A DNA stretch of 30,953 nt. Origin: Candidatus Segatella mututuai. Lineage in GTDB: Bacteria > Bacteroidota > Bacteroidia > Bacteroidales > Bacteroidaceae. The notes beneath the pieces were generated by a model. That model had not been told where the DNA came from, made no database searches, and saw only the letters and a program-made list of their open reading frames with translations. The stretch covers positions 1 to 30,953 of the forward strand of contig DJOI01000067.1 in assembly GCA_002439605.1 (NCBI GenBank). Direction: 5' to 3'. Positions 1-7,009 of this stretch are shown one piece after another. Each line of letters starts with the position of its first letter. Position 1 is the stretch's first letter. A program made the position numbers and the translations under genes.

Positions 1-137
1 TAAAAGGAATTAAAGGTAAGAGAGTAAAAAGGTGAAAAAGTAAAAGAACTATTCTGCAAACATGCGAGTGATGAGTAGTTGCAAATGCTATACAACTTAC
101 ATTCCAATGAAACGGTAGCTTTATACTATATAGAGTG

Positions 138-280
138 GTCAACAAAGTTGTTAATCCACAATGACTATAGACATAAGTAGTCAACTATAAGTATGACTAA
201 AATTAAGTAAGTCAACGTGAATTATAAATAAGTAATAACTGAGTCAACTCGTATTATCAATAATACTTAGAGTGGTCAAC
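138..280. repeat. Phased array of five GTCAAC words
   Basis: GTCAAC occurs at 138-143, 180-185, 211-216, 243-248 and 275-280. Start-to-start spacings are 42, 31, 32 and 32 bases, close to four and then three helical turns. The sequence between the words is AT-rich and poorly conserved. The two outer copies sit in a longer shared block (131-161 and 268-300) with GTGG at one end and CCAC at the other, so each can form a hairpin. The function is unknown; a binding array for a DNA-bending or regulatory protein is an inference. Confidence 0.5.
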
Positions 281-346
281 TAAAATCGTTAAACCACAAT
301 ATAAATCTTTTTCTAACGCTATATAAATGTTTTGCTTAAGCAATAG

Positions 347-440
347 AAATCTATATTCCGAACTATGGAACTTATGTTCCGTAGTTTAGAATATAAGTTC
401 CAAAGTTTGGAATATAAGTTCCGTAGTTTGGAATATACAT
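347..440. repeat. 21-base tandem repeat, about four copies
   Basis: Consecutive 21-base units lie at 368-388, 389-409 and 410-430. A degenerate unit precedes them (347-367) and a partial one follows (431-440). The core is GAATATAAGTTCC followed by a GTAGTTTG-like tail. Each core has dyad symmetry of the type GGAA-N6-TTCC (best at 367-380, GGAAC-TTAT-GTTCC). Twenty-one bases is two helical turns, so the dyads lie on one DNA face. There are no unique spacers, so this is not a CRISPR array. Confidence 0.7.
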
Positions 441-609
441 TTATATACAAGAGAAAAAACAATTCTATAACGTACAGAAAACAATTTCTATAGTATGTTG
501 AACTTTAGCAAGTTCAGAAGTTATTGTAGTTTTAAAGAAGTAGGCACTCCCTTCGTTCGTTGGAAGTTAATAGTCAATAGCCCTTAAGGAATGCATATAT
601 GATTATGGT

Positions 610-640
610 AAAAAAAAGACCGGTTCTCTTTCGAGAACCG
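610..640 (-). terminator. Intrinsic terminator of rpsA
   Basis: A perfect 8-bp stem (621-628 with 633-640, CGGTTCTC/GAGAACCG) and a four-base loop are followed on the minus strand by eight T residues (the A run at 610-617). It lies 61 bases beyond the rpsA stop codon and fits a classic rho-independent terminator. Confidence 0.9.
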
Positions 641-700
641 ATCCTTGGTGTTTATAAGTGATACTATTATGATTCAACTTATTAAAAGACAGGCTGATGA

Positions 701-2482
701 TTAAGCCTTGCCCTCCATCTGAGCCTTGAGCTTGGCAAGAGCGTCGATGTCGCCGAGAGAAGTACCAGCTGCTACATTGTTGATAGCTGCTGTCTCGTTC
801 TTGCGAGCGCCATTGTTGTGCTTGCGTGGAGAAGATGTCTTGACATCGTCCTTGCCCTCCTCGAATGTGCGAGAGTGAGAGAGGATGATACGCTTAGAAT
901 CCTTAACAAACTCGATAACCTTGAAGTCGAGTTCCTCGCCCTTCTTGGCCTGTGTGCCATCTTCCTTAACGAGGTGCTTTGGAGTAGCGAAGCCTTCACC
1001 ACCCTCGGCGAGTGTGATAACGGCACCCTTGTCCATCATCTCGGTGATGGTACCCTTGTGGATGGAACCTGGTGTGTAAATCTTCTCGTACTCATCCCAT
1101 GGATTCTTCTCCAACTGCTTGTGACCAAGGCTCAAACGACGGTTCTCCTTGTCGATTTCGAGAACAACTACGTCGATAGGAGCACCTACGGTGGTGAACT
1201 CTGATGGGTGCTTAACTTTCTTGGTCCAAGAGAGGTCTGAGATGTGAATCAAACCATCTACGCCTTCCTCAAGCTCGACGAAGATACCGAAGTTTGTGAA
1301 GTTGCGAACCTTGGCTGTGTGCTTGCTGCCTACAGGATACTTCACCTCGATGGTCTCCCATGGGTCTTCCTTCAGCTGCTTGATACCAAGGCTCATCTTG
1401 CGCTCGGCACGGTCGAGAGTCAAGATAACAGCCTCAACTTCGTCACCAACCTTCAAGAAGTCCTGGGCAGAACGCAAGTGCTGGCTCCAAGACATCTCGG
1501 ATACGTGGATAAGACCCTCTACGCCAGGAGCAATCTCTACGAATGCACCATAGTCTGCCATAACGACAACCTTGCCCTTCACGTGGTCGCCCACCTTCAA
1601 GTTAGGATCGAGAGCATCCCATGGGTGAGGAGTGAGCTGCTTCAAACCGAGAGCGATACGCTTCTTCTCCTCATCGAAGTCGAGGATAACGACGTTGATC
1701 TTCTGGTCGAGAGACACAACCTCGTGTGGATCGCTTACGCGACCCCAAGAGAGGTCTGTGATATGGATCAATCCGTCTACGCCGCCGAGGTCGACGAACA
1801 CACCATAAGAAGTGATGTTCTTAACGGTACCTTCGAGAATCTGACCTTTCTCAAGCTTGCTGATGATTTCTTTACGCTGTGCCTCCAACTCCTGCTCGAT
1901 AAGAGCCTTGTGGGAAACAACAACGTTGCGGAACTCCTGGTTGATCTTTACAACCTTGAATTCCATGGTCTTGCCTACGAATACGTCGTAGTCGCGTATA
2001 GGGTGAACGTCGATCTGACTTCCTGGCAAGAAAGCTTCGATTCCGAAAACGTCAACAATCATACCGCCCTTTGTGCGGCACTTGATATAACCCTGGATAA
2101 CTTCCTCGTTCTCAAGAGCTGCATTGACACGCTCCCAAGACTTGCTCAAGCGAGCCTTCTTGTGAGAAAGTACCAACTGACCCTTAGCGTCCTCCTGGTT
2201 CTCTACGTATACCTCAACCTTGTCGCCTACCTTGAGGTCTGGGTTGTAACGGAACTCGGAAGCAGGAATGATACCATCGCTCTTGTAACCGATGTTTACG
2301 ATAACCTCTTTCTTGTCGATAGAGATTACGGTACCCTCTACTACCTGATGCTCGCTTACCTTGTTAAGGGTTTCGTCATAGGCCTTTTCGAGGTCTTCTT
2401 TGCTGGCGTTTACGTTGCTGCCATTCTCAAACTCGTCCCAATTGAAGTCGTCCAATGGCTTTACGTTCTTTAAATCTGACAT
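701..2482 (-). CDS. rpsA: 30S ribosomal protein S1
   Basis: S1 binds single-stranded mRNA and helps bring it to the 30S subunit. The 593-residue product has six S1-type OB-fold repeats, roughly at residues 46-112, 127-193, 213-283, 298-370, 385-457 and 472-540. Domains 3 to 5 carry the typical GVDGLIHISDLSW-like signature. Domains 1, 2 and 6 are more divergent, as usual for the ribosome-binding first pair. The last 50 residues are a charged, low-complexity tail ending in a DIDALAKLKAQMEGKA-like helix, a form I associate with Bacteroidetes S1. The gene has its own promoter (2548-2580) and terminator (610-640), so it is monocistronic. The start gives the expected MSDLKN N-terminus. S1 matters here because Bacteroidetes leaders lack Shine-Dalgarno sequences. 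Confidence 0.97.
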   Translation of the reverse strand: MSDLKNVKPLDDFNWDEFENGSNVNASKEDLEKAYDETLNKVSEHQVVEGTVISIDKKEVIVNIGYKSDGIIPASEFRYNPDLKVGDKVEVYVENQEDAKGQLVLSHKKARLSKSWERVNAALENEEVIQGYIKCRTKGGMIVDVFGIEAFLPGSQIDVHPIRDYDVFVGKTMEFKVVKINQEFRNVVVSHKALIEQELEAQRKEIISKLEKGQILEGTVKNITSYGVFVDLGGVDGLIHITDLSWGRVSDPHEVVSLDQKINVVILDFDEEKKRIALGLKQLTPHPWDALDPNLKVGDHVKGKVVVMADYGAFVEIAPGVEGLIHVSEMSWSQHLRSAQDFLKVGDEVEAVILTLDRAERKMSLGIKQLKEDPWETIEVKYPVGSKHTAKVRNFTNFGIFVELEEGVDGLIHISDLSWTKKVKHPSEFTTVGAPIDVVVLEIDKENRRLSLGHKQLEKNPWDEYEKIYTPGSIHKGTITEMMDKGAVITLAEGGEGFATPKHLVKEDGTQAKKGEELDFKVIEFVKDSKRIILSHSRTFEEGKDDVKTSSPRKHNNGARKNETAAINNVAAGTSLGDIDALAKLKAQMEGKA

Positions 2483-2547
2483 AAAAATAATAATTAAATT
2501 TTAAATTAATAAAGTTAGACTTTATGTGAATTAATATAAATCGGGCG

Positions 2548-2580
2548 CAAAATTACTCATTTTCTGTGAATTAGAGCAAT
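2548..2580 (-). promoter_or_regulatory. rpsA promoter with flanking inverted repeat
   Basis: On the minus strand TAATTTTG (2548-2555) matches the Bacteroidetes -7 element TAnnTTTG exactly. ATTG at 2577-2580 gives a 21-base spacer to a TTTG-like -33 box. Expected transcription start is near 2541, about 59 bases before the rpsA ATG. A 10-base inverted repeat with one mismatch (2541-2550 and 2582-2591) brackets the promoter. Confidence 0.7.
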
Positions 2581-2698
2581 CTTGCGCCTGATATTGTTGT
2601 CGTGTTATATTTTTTTAACTTCTTGTGCGAGCCTTGTGTTCTTTTTAGCCTTCGTACCTTCTTAATATATAAGGTATAGCCTATGGACTGCGTCGAGT

Positions 2699-4258
2699 TT
2701 ATCTTATTCTCATCTTTATCACCTTGCTGTTTTGTCGTATGATGACGATGCTATTGGCGGTTGTCTGTGATGGGATCAACCGTCTTCCGTCGATGCTGTA
2801 TACATCATAAGGCTTGGAGAAGTCGATGAATCCTTGTGGCTCTGTTGTCGTTTCCTTGATTCCTGTCGTGCTCTTTGTGCCTGTTATGGCAGCCTTCTTG
2901 ATTTCCCACGTGCAACATGTCGTGGCATCACTGGTGTAGCGGAAGGATATTGTAGCCTTGGTACCCACGAAGTGTGACAGGTCGAGGGTGCAATCGGAGT
3001 ATGTCCAAGAGTCTGATGAAGGAACTTTAAAGTCAGTCAATGATGTTTCCTCTACTGTTCCGTCTGCAGTATCTACAGATTTTATTTCTACCTTGAGATA
3101 GTCAAGAGCCTTACCTTTGGCATAGTTGATTGCCTGGTTGATAGTGAGTTTGGCATCATCATAGCCAGTTAGGTCGACCTCTGGCAAAGAGAGTGTTGCT
3201 TCTGCTGCATGGTTGCTCTTATTGCTTGAGTTGTAGGCAGTAGCCTTCCAGCCATATTTGCTATTACGTATCCAAATATTGCTATGAGGACTGTCATTAC
3301 TTATGATGCTTTCCTTGCATCCGCCATCATCGGAAGTAAAGGTGGCTTGGTAGGCATTTACTTCGGTAGCACCAGGGTTGGGGTCTGGATCGACAGAACC
3401 TCCACCTTCTCCATTCACATAACTTGAAGATTTTACGGTGGTCTCAGGATTAAAGGCTACGTCGGTACTGTCGCCCCATATGTATTCCATCAGGTTGGGG
3501 AAGTCGACATAAGGATTTCTGTTGCCTTGAATCTTGGACACATCGTTGTTGCGCTTAATCTCCAAAGCGTCTGGTTTGTCGGCTTTAGCCCACTTGATGT
3601 ACAGGGTGTATGCCCATTTCTGAAGTGTGGGGTAAGCTCCTTGTTGCAGTATCTGGAGAGCAGAATTGCCTTTCCAACTCAAATCCTGGTAAGTGGTAGC
3701 CATATACATGTAGCCACGGGCGAAGTCTCCCTTCCATGGGTCGGCAGGCTCCCAGTATTTATTACCGTCACTTCCGTTGCCAACTTTCGTCCAGCCGTTT
3801 CCTATGTCGCCTGACACCACCTCGCCCATAGGGTAGTTGCTCTTCGTGCTGTTGATTTTGCTTTTGCACGGCATCAGGTTGTATAGGTCTTGGTATGCTT
3901 GGTTTTTGCTTCCTCCCCACCAGCTTTTCGGGAACGAATGCTCTATGTTCATGCCGGCTCCAATGGCTCCTTTTGATGTAGACTTAACCCAATCACTTTG
4001 GGAAGAGTAGCGGTCGATGAAATATCCTTCTGCATTGCGGTCGGTATCCCAGAAACCATACCATGTATGTCCTGTTCCGCTACCATAGCTTAGCACATTG
4101 GCTTTTTTGATGATTTCATAGACTGCGGTCTTCAGTTCTGCACCCTTTTTACCCTTGAGAGAACTATAATAACCTTCGGGAATCTGTGCCAGTATAGGGA
4201 GTGCCGGCATTACACTTGACAAGAGAACAAGTGACAAACGTATTAATTTTTTTCTCAT
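2699..4258 (-). CDS. Secreted endonuclease I family nuclease with C-terminal domains
   Basis: A predicted exported DNA/RNA endonuclease of the endonuclease I (EndA/NucM-like) superfamily, 519 residues from the chosen start. Residues 1-24 form a signal peptide (MRKK, hydrophobic stretch, LA-Q cleavage site). The catalytic core shows NIEHSFPKS (104-112), then DLYNLMP (124-130) and an N-rich K-S-N-Y segment, the pattern of the beta-beta-alpha metal nuclease site. After a Gly/Pro/Asp-rich linker near 290-300 comes a domain of about 150 residues that looks like a beta-sandwich. The last 60 residues include VYSIDGRRL and end in a basic KMRIR tail, similar to C-terminal sorting domains of Prevotella secreted proteins. 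The start is placed at 4258 because an upstream in-frame ATG at 4288 lies inside the -7 promoter element. Likely role: nutrient scavenging or extracellular DNA degradation (inference). Confidence 0.88.
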   Translation of the reverse strand: MRKKLIRLSLVLLSSVMPALPILAQIPEGYYSSLKGKKGAELKTAVYEIIKKANVLSYGSGTGHTWYGFWDTDRNAEGYFIDRYSSQSDWVKSTSKGAIGAGMNIEHSFPKSWWGGSKNQAYQDLYNLMPCKSKINSTKSNYPMGEVVSGDIGNGWTKVGNGSDGNKYWEPADPWKGDFARGYMYMATTYQDLSWKGNSALQILQQGAYPTLQKWAYTLYIKWAKADKPDALEIKRNNDVSKIQGNRNPYVDFPNLMEYIWGDSTDVAFNPETTVKSSSYVNGEGGGSVDPDPNPGATEVNAYQATFTSDDGGCKESIISNDSPHSNIWIRNSKYGWKATAYNSSNKSNHAAEATLSLPEVDLTGYDDAKLTINQAINYAKGKALDYLKVEIKSVDTADGTVEETSLTDFKVPSSDSWTYSDCTLDLSHFVGTKATISFRYTSDATTCCTWEIKKAAITGTKSTTGIKETTTEPQGFIDFSKPYDVYSIDGRRLIPSQTTANSIVIIRQNSKVIKMRIR

Positions 4259-4285
4259 AAGAACCATAAGTATGTCGTTGGGGTG

Positions 4286-4317
4286 CAAAGTTATAAAATC
4301 TTTCTATAAGTTGCAAC
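4286..4317 (-). promoter_or_regulatory. Endonuclease gene promoter
   Basis: On the minus strand TAACTTTG (4286-4293) is an exact TAnnTTTG -7 box followed by C. GTTG at 4314-4317 lies 20 bases upstream as the -33 box. A second TTGCAAC word lies at 4321-4327, repeating 4311-4317 with a 10-base period. The element fixes the translation start downstream, at 4258. Confidence 0.7.
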
Positions 4318-4397
4318 TTTTTGCAACGGAATTTAACTGTGTGCATATTTTTGTCATGGCAATGTAATGTGTATAGAAGGTGGGCAGTTACAAAAAA

Positions 4398-4433
4398 ATG
4401 ATGTATGAGCCATCCAAGCGACTCATACATCAT
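4398..4433. terminator. Bidirectional terminator closing the arabinose operon
   Basis: A perfect 12-bp stem (4398-4409 with 4422-4433, ATGATGTATGAG and its complement) has a 12-base loop. The minus strand runs into seven T residues (A run 4392-4398) and the plus strand into CTTTTT. It lies 28 bases after the rpiB stop codon and upstream of the endonuclease promoter, so it ends the long minus-strand operon. Confidence 0.9.
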
Positions 4434-4460
4434 CTTTTTGACGAGATCTCTGTTCGGAGA

Positions 4461-4904
4461 TTACTTTTGCAAAGGAATCTTCTTGACGCGACGCTCGTGG
4501 CGACCACCCTCAAAGGTAGCCTTGAAGAACTCATCGAGGATAGCCTCGGCAGTCTTGTTGTCTATGAAACGCCCTGGAAGCACGATGACGTTGGCATCAT
4601 TGTGCTGGCGGATGAGCTGGGCGATGTCCTTGTTCCATGCCAAGCCCGCACGTACACCCTGGTGCTTGTTAAGAGTCATAGCCATGCCTTCACCGCTACC
4701 GCAGATTCCGATGCCAGGATAGACTTCCCCATTCTCAATGCCTTCTGCCAAAGCATGGGCAAAATCAGGATAGTCTACGCTTTCGTCGCTATATGTGCCA
4801 TAATCCTTAACAGGATACCCCTTCTTTTCTAAATACTGCAATACGAATTGCTTCATTGGAAAACCTGCGTGGTCGCATGCCAACCCTACTGTCTTTACTT
4901 CCAT
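4461..4904 (-). CDS. rpiB: Ribose-5-phosphate isomerase B
   Basis: Interconverts ribulose 5-phosphate and ribose 5-phosphate in the pentose phosphate pathway; cytosolic. The 147-residue length is typical of RpiB/LacAB proteins. Visible motifs are CDHAGF (10-15), SVDYPDFA (42-49), the catalytic-cysteine loop GICGSGEGM (Cys68), NKHQGVRAGLAW with the substrate-contacting Arg, and RQHNDANV near residue 100. The gene is the last of the arabinose operon, 21 bases after transketolase and just before a strong terminator. Placed here, it helps turn arabinose-derived pentose phosphate into the ribose 5-phosphate that transketolase needs as acceptor. Confidence 0.95.
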   Translation of the reverse strand: MEVKTVGLACDHAGFPMKQFVLQYLEKKGYPVKDYGTYSDESVDYPDFAHALAEGIENGEVYPGIGICGSGEGMAMTLNKHQGVRAGLAWNKDIAQLIRQHNDANVIVLPGRFIDNKTAEAILDEFFKATFEGGRHERRVKKIPLQK

Positions 4905-4925
4905 AATATTTAAGTTTTAAGTTGT

Positions 4926-6944
4926 TTACTCTGCCAAGAATGCCTTTACCTGTTTGTAGACATTCTCGCCTGTATATCCCAACTTCTCGTCGAGCACCTT
5001 GTAAGGGGCAGAGAAGCCGAAACTCTTCATACCGAACACCTTGCCGTTGGCACCAACAAGTCCCTCGAGTGTGACAGGCAATCCTGCTGTCATACCGAAA
5101 ATCTTGGCGTTCTTGGGCAACACGTTCTCCTGGTATTCCTTGCTCTGGCTGCGAAACAGACCCTCGGAAGGTGCACTTACCACACGAACCTTGATGCCGT
5201 CCTTGCGCAAAGCATCGGTACCAGCCTCCAATGTGGAAACCTCGGAACCACTTGCTACGAGGATGACATCTGGATTTTCATCGCTGCCAGCCACAATATA
5301 AGCACCCTTGGCTGCCAACTCGTAGTCGTTGCCTTCTGGCAGCTTGGCAATGCCCTGACGAGAGAAGATCAAAGCTGTAGGAGTGTCGGTGTTCTCCATC
5401 GCAAGTTTCCAGCAAACGGTGGTCTCGTCGGCGTCGGCTGGACGGAATACACGTACACTGTCCTTGCCTGCATGGTTCTTCAACTTCTCCATCAAGCGAA
5501 TCTGTGCTTCCTGCTCTACTGGCTCATGGGTAGGTCCATCCTCACCCACACGGAATGCATCGTGAGTCCAGATGAACTTCACAGGAACCTGCATCAAGGC
5601 AGCCAAACGAACGGCAGGCTTCATGTAGTCGGAGAATACGAAGAAGGTACCCATGGCTGCGATCACACCGCCGTGGAGCATCATACCGATGCACATATCT
5701 GCCATCGTCAACTCTGCTACACCAGCCTGGAAGAACGCACCTGAGAAGTCTCCTCGAACGATGCTCTTGGTCTTCTTGAGGAAACCATCGGTCTTGTCAG
5801 AGTTGGATAGGTCGGCAGATGCACAAATCATGTTGGGCACTTGCTCTGCCAATACGCCGAGGCAAACAGCAGAGGCAGCACGGGTGGCGGAGCCAGCTTT
5901 CTGTTCAGCCTTGCTCCAGTCAACCTTTGGAGCCTTGCCAGAGAACCACTCATCCATTTGGGCACTCTTCTCTGGGTTTGCCTTGCGCCATTCTGCCTCG
6001 GCAGCCTTACGCTCGGCAACAATCTTCTTTAATTCCTCGGCACGCTTGGCGTAGAGTTCTTTTACATCATCGAAGATGACAAATGGATTCTCAGGGTCGC
6101 CACCGAGGTGCTTGATAGTATTGATATAAGCACCGTCGCCGAGAGGAGCACCGTGGGTCTTGATGGTGTTCTCGTAGCTGGAACCGTCGGCCTTCAAGGC
6201 ACCCTTGCCCATGATGGTGTGGCCGATGATGAGGGTAGGGCGCTCCTGCTCCTTGAGGGCAGCGTTGAGAGCCTTCCTGATTTCTGCCACGTCGTTGCCG
6301 TTGATGGTGATGACATTCCATCCCCATGCCTTATACTTCATCTCTGTGTTTTCTGTCATGACAACGCCGCACTCTGTAGAGAGCTGAATGCCATTGGAGT
6401 CGTAGAACATGATGAGGTTGTTCAAACCTAAGTTGCCGGCGATACGGCCTACACCCTGAGAGATTTCCTCCTCTATGGCACCATCGGAGATGTATGCATA
6501 GATTTTGTGCTGCATCATGGTGGAACCCAAACGTGCCTCAAGGAAATTCTCTGCCACGGCAGCACCTGCAGCAAGCGCATGTCCCTGGCCGAGAGGGCCT
6601 GATGAGTTCTCGATGCCACGCTTAACGTCTAATTCTGGGTGGCCGGGAGTAACGGACCCCCACTGGCGGAACTGCTTGAGGTCTTCCATAGAGAAGAAAC
6701 CGCGCATGGCCAAACCTGCGTAGAGCATAGGGCTCATGTGACCTGGGTCGAGGAAGAAACGGTCGCGACCAGTCCATGTTGGGTCTGATGGGTCGTATAC
6801 CAAGAACTCGGAGAAGAGCACGTTGATGAAATCGGCACCACCCATAGCGCCACCAGGGTGACCTGAATTTGCTTTTTCTACCATGGAAGCAGCCAGGATG
6901 CGGATATTATCGGCTGCATGATTCATAACTTTAATGTCGTTCAT
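4926..6944 (-). CDS. tkt: Transketolase
   Basis: A thiamine-diphosphate enzyme moving two-carbon ketol units between xylulose 5-phosphate and ribose 5-phosphate or erythrose 4-phosphate. It has 672 residues from the ATG at 6944; a GTG two codons earlier is possible but less likely. Motifs: SGHPG (27-31), ENSSGPLGQG (112-121), the ThDP-binding region with SDGAIEEE (153-160) and ending FYDSN (180-184), and the phosphate-binding GEDGPTHEP segment in the pyrimidine domain. The usual GDG of the ThDP motif is SDG here; from memory this also occurs in Bacteroides homologues. It lies between the arabinofuranosidase and rpiB in the arabinose operon, where it takes up the xylulose 5-phosphate made by AraD. 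Confidence 0.96.
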   Translation of the reverse strand: MNDIKVMNHAADNIRILAASMVEKANSGHPGGAMGGADFINVLFSEFLVYDPSDPTWTGRDRFFLDPGHMSPMLYAGLAMRGFFSMEDLKQFRQWGSVTPGHPELDVKRGIENSSGPLGQGHALAAGAAVAENFLEARLGSTMMQHKIYAYISDGAIEEEISQGVGRIAGNLGLNNLIMFYDSNGIQLSTECGVVMTENTEMKYKAWGWNVITINGNDVAEIRKALNAALKEQERPTLIIGHTIMGKGALKADGSSYENTIKTHGAPLGDGAYINTIKHLGGDPENPFVIFDDVKELYAKRAEELKKIVAERKAAEAEWRKANPEKSAQMDEWFSGKAPKVDWSKAEQKAGSATRAASAVCLGVLAEQVPNMICASADLSNSDKTDGFLKKTKSIVRGDFSGAFFQAGVAELTMADMCIGMMLHGGVIAAMGTFFVFSDYMKPAVRLAALMQVPVKFIWTHDAFRVGEDGPTHEPVEQEAQIRLMEKLKNHAGKDSVRVFRPADADETTVCWKLAMENTDTPTALIFSRQGIAKLPEGNDYELAAKGAYIVAGSDENPDVILVASGSEVSTLEAGTDALRKDGIKVRVVSAPSEGLFRSQSKEYQENVLPKNAKIFGMTAGLPVTLEGLVGANGKVFGMKSFGFSAPYKVLDEKLGYTGENVYKQVKAFLAE

Positions 6945-7009
6945 AAACACAAATTGTATTAAATATTTTGTATGGTCTTTCTTGCGATTTTAATTTTTCC
7001 ACAAATGTA

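Larger units (their letters stand above)
1..609. other. AT-rich non-coding region with short repeats
   Basis: No convincing coding frame is visible on either strand; the longest start-to-stop runs are short and AT-rich. The first 50 bases are a purine-rich run of degenerate GTAAAAAG-like words. From 131 to 300 there is a series of GTCAAC words at regular spacing, and from about 347 to 440 a 21-base tandem repeat; both are listed separately. The stretch ends at the rpsA terminator. The gene to the left is outside the window, so it is unclear whether this region carries a promoter for it. Confidence 0.6.

Noticed and set aside
347..440. Possible CRISPR array
   Set aside because: The 21-base units are directly adjacent with no unique spacers, and no cas gene is near.
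1244..2473. A 409-codon open frame on the plus strand
   Set aside because: It lies wholly antisense to rpsA, whose product is unmistakable. The frame is open only because of the codon bias of the real gene, and its product has no recognisable domain.
4286..4288. Earlier ATG for the endonuclease gene
   Set aside because: It falls inside the -7 promoter element, and the extension would precede a normal signal peptide.
6384..6492. SDG in place of GDG in the transketolase cofactor motif as a loss of function
   Set aside because: The rest of the cofactor motif, including the metal-binding Asp and Asn184, is intact, and I recall the same change in other Bacteroidales enzymes.
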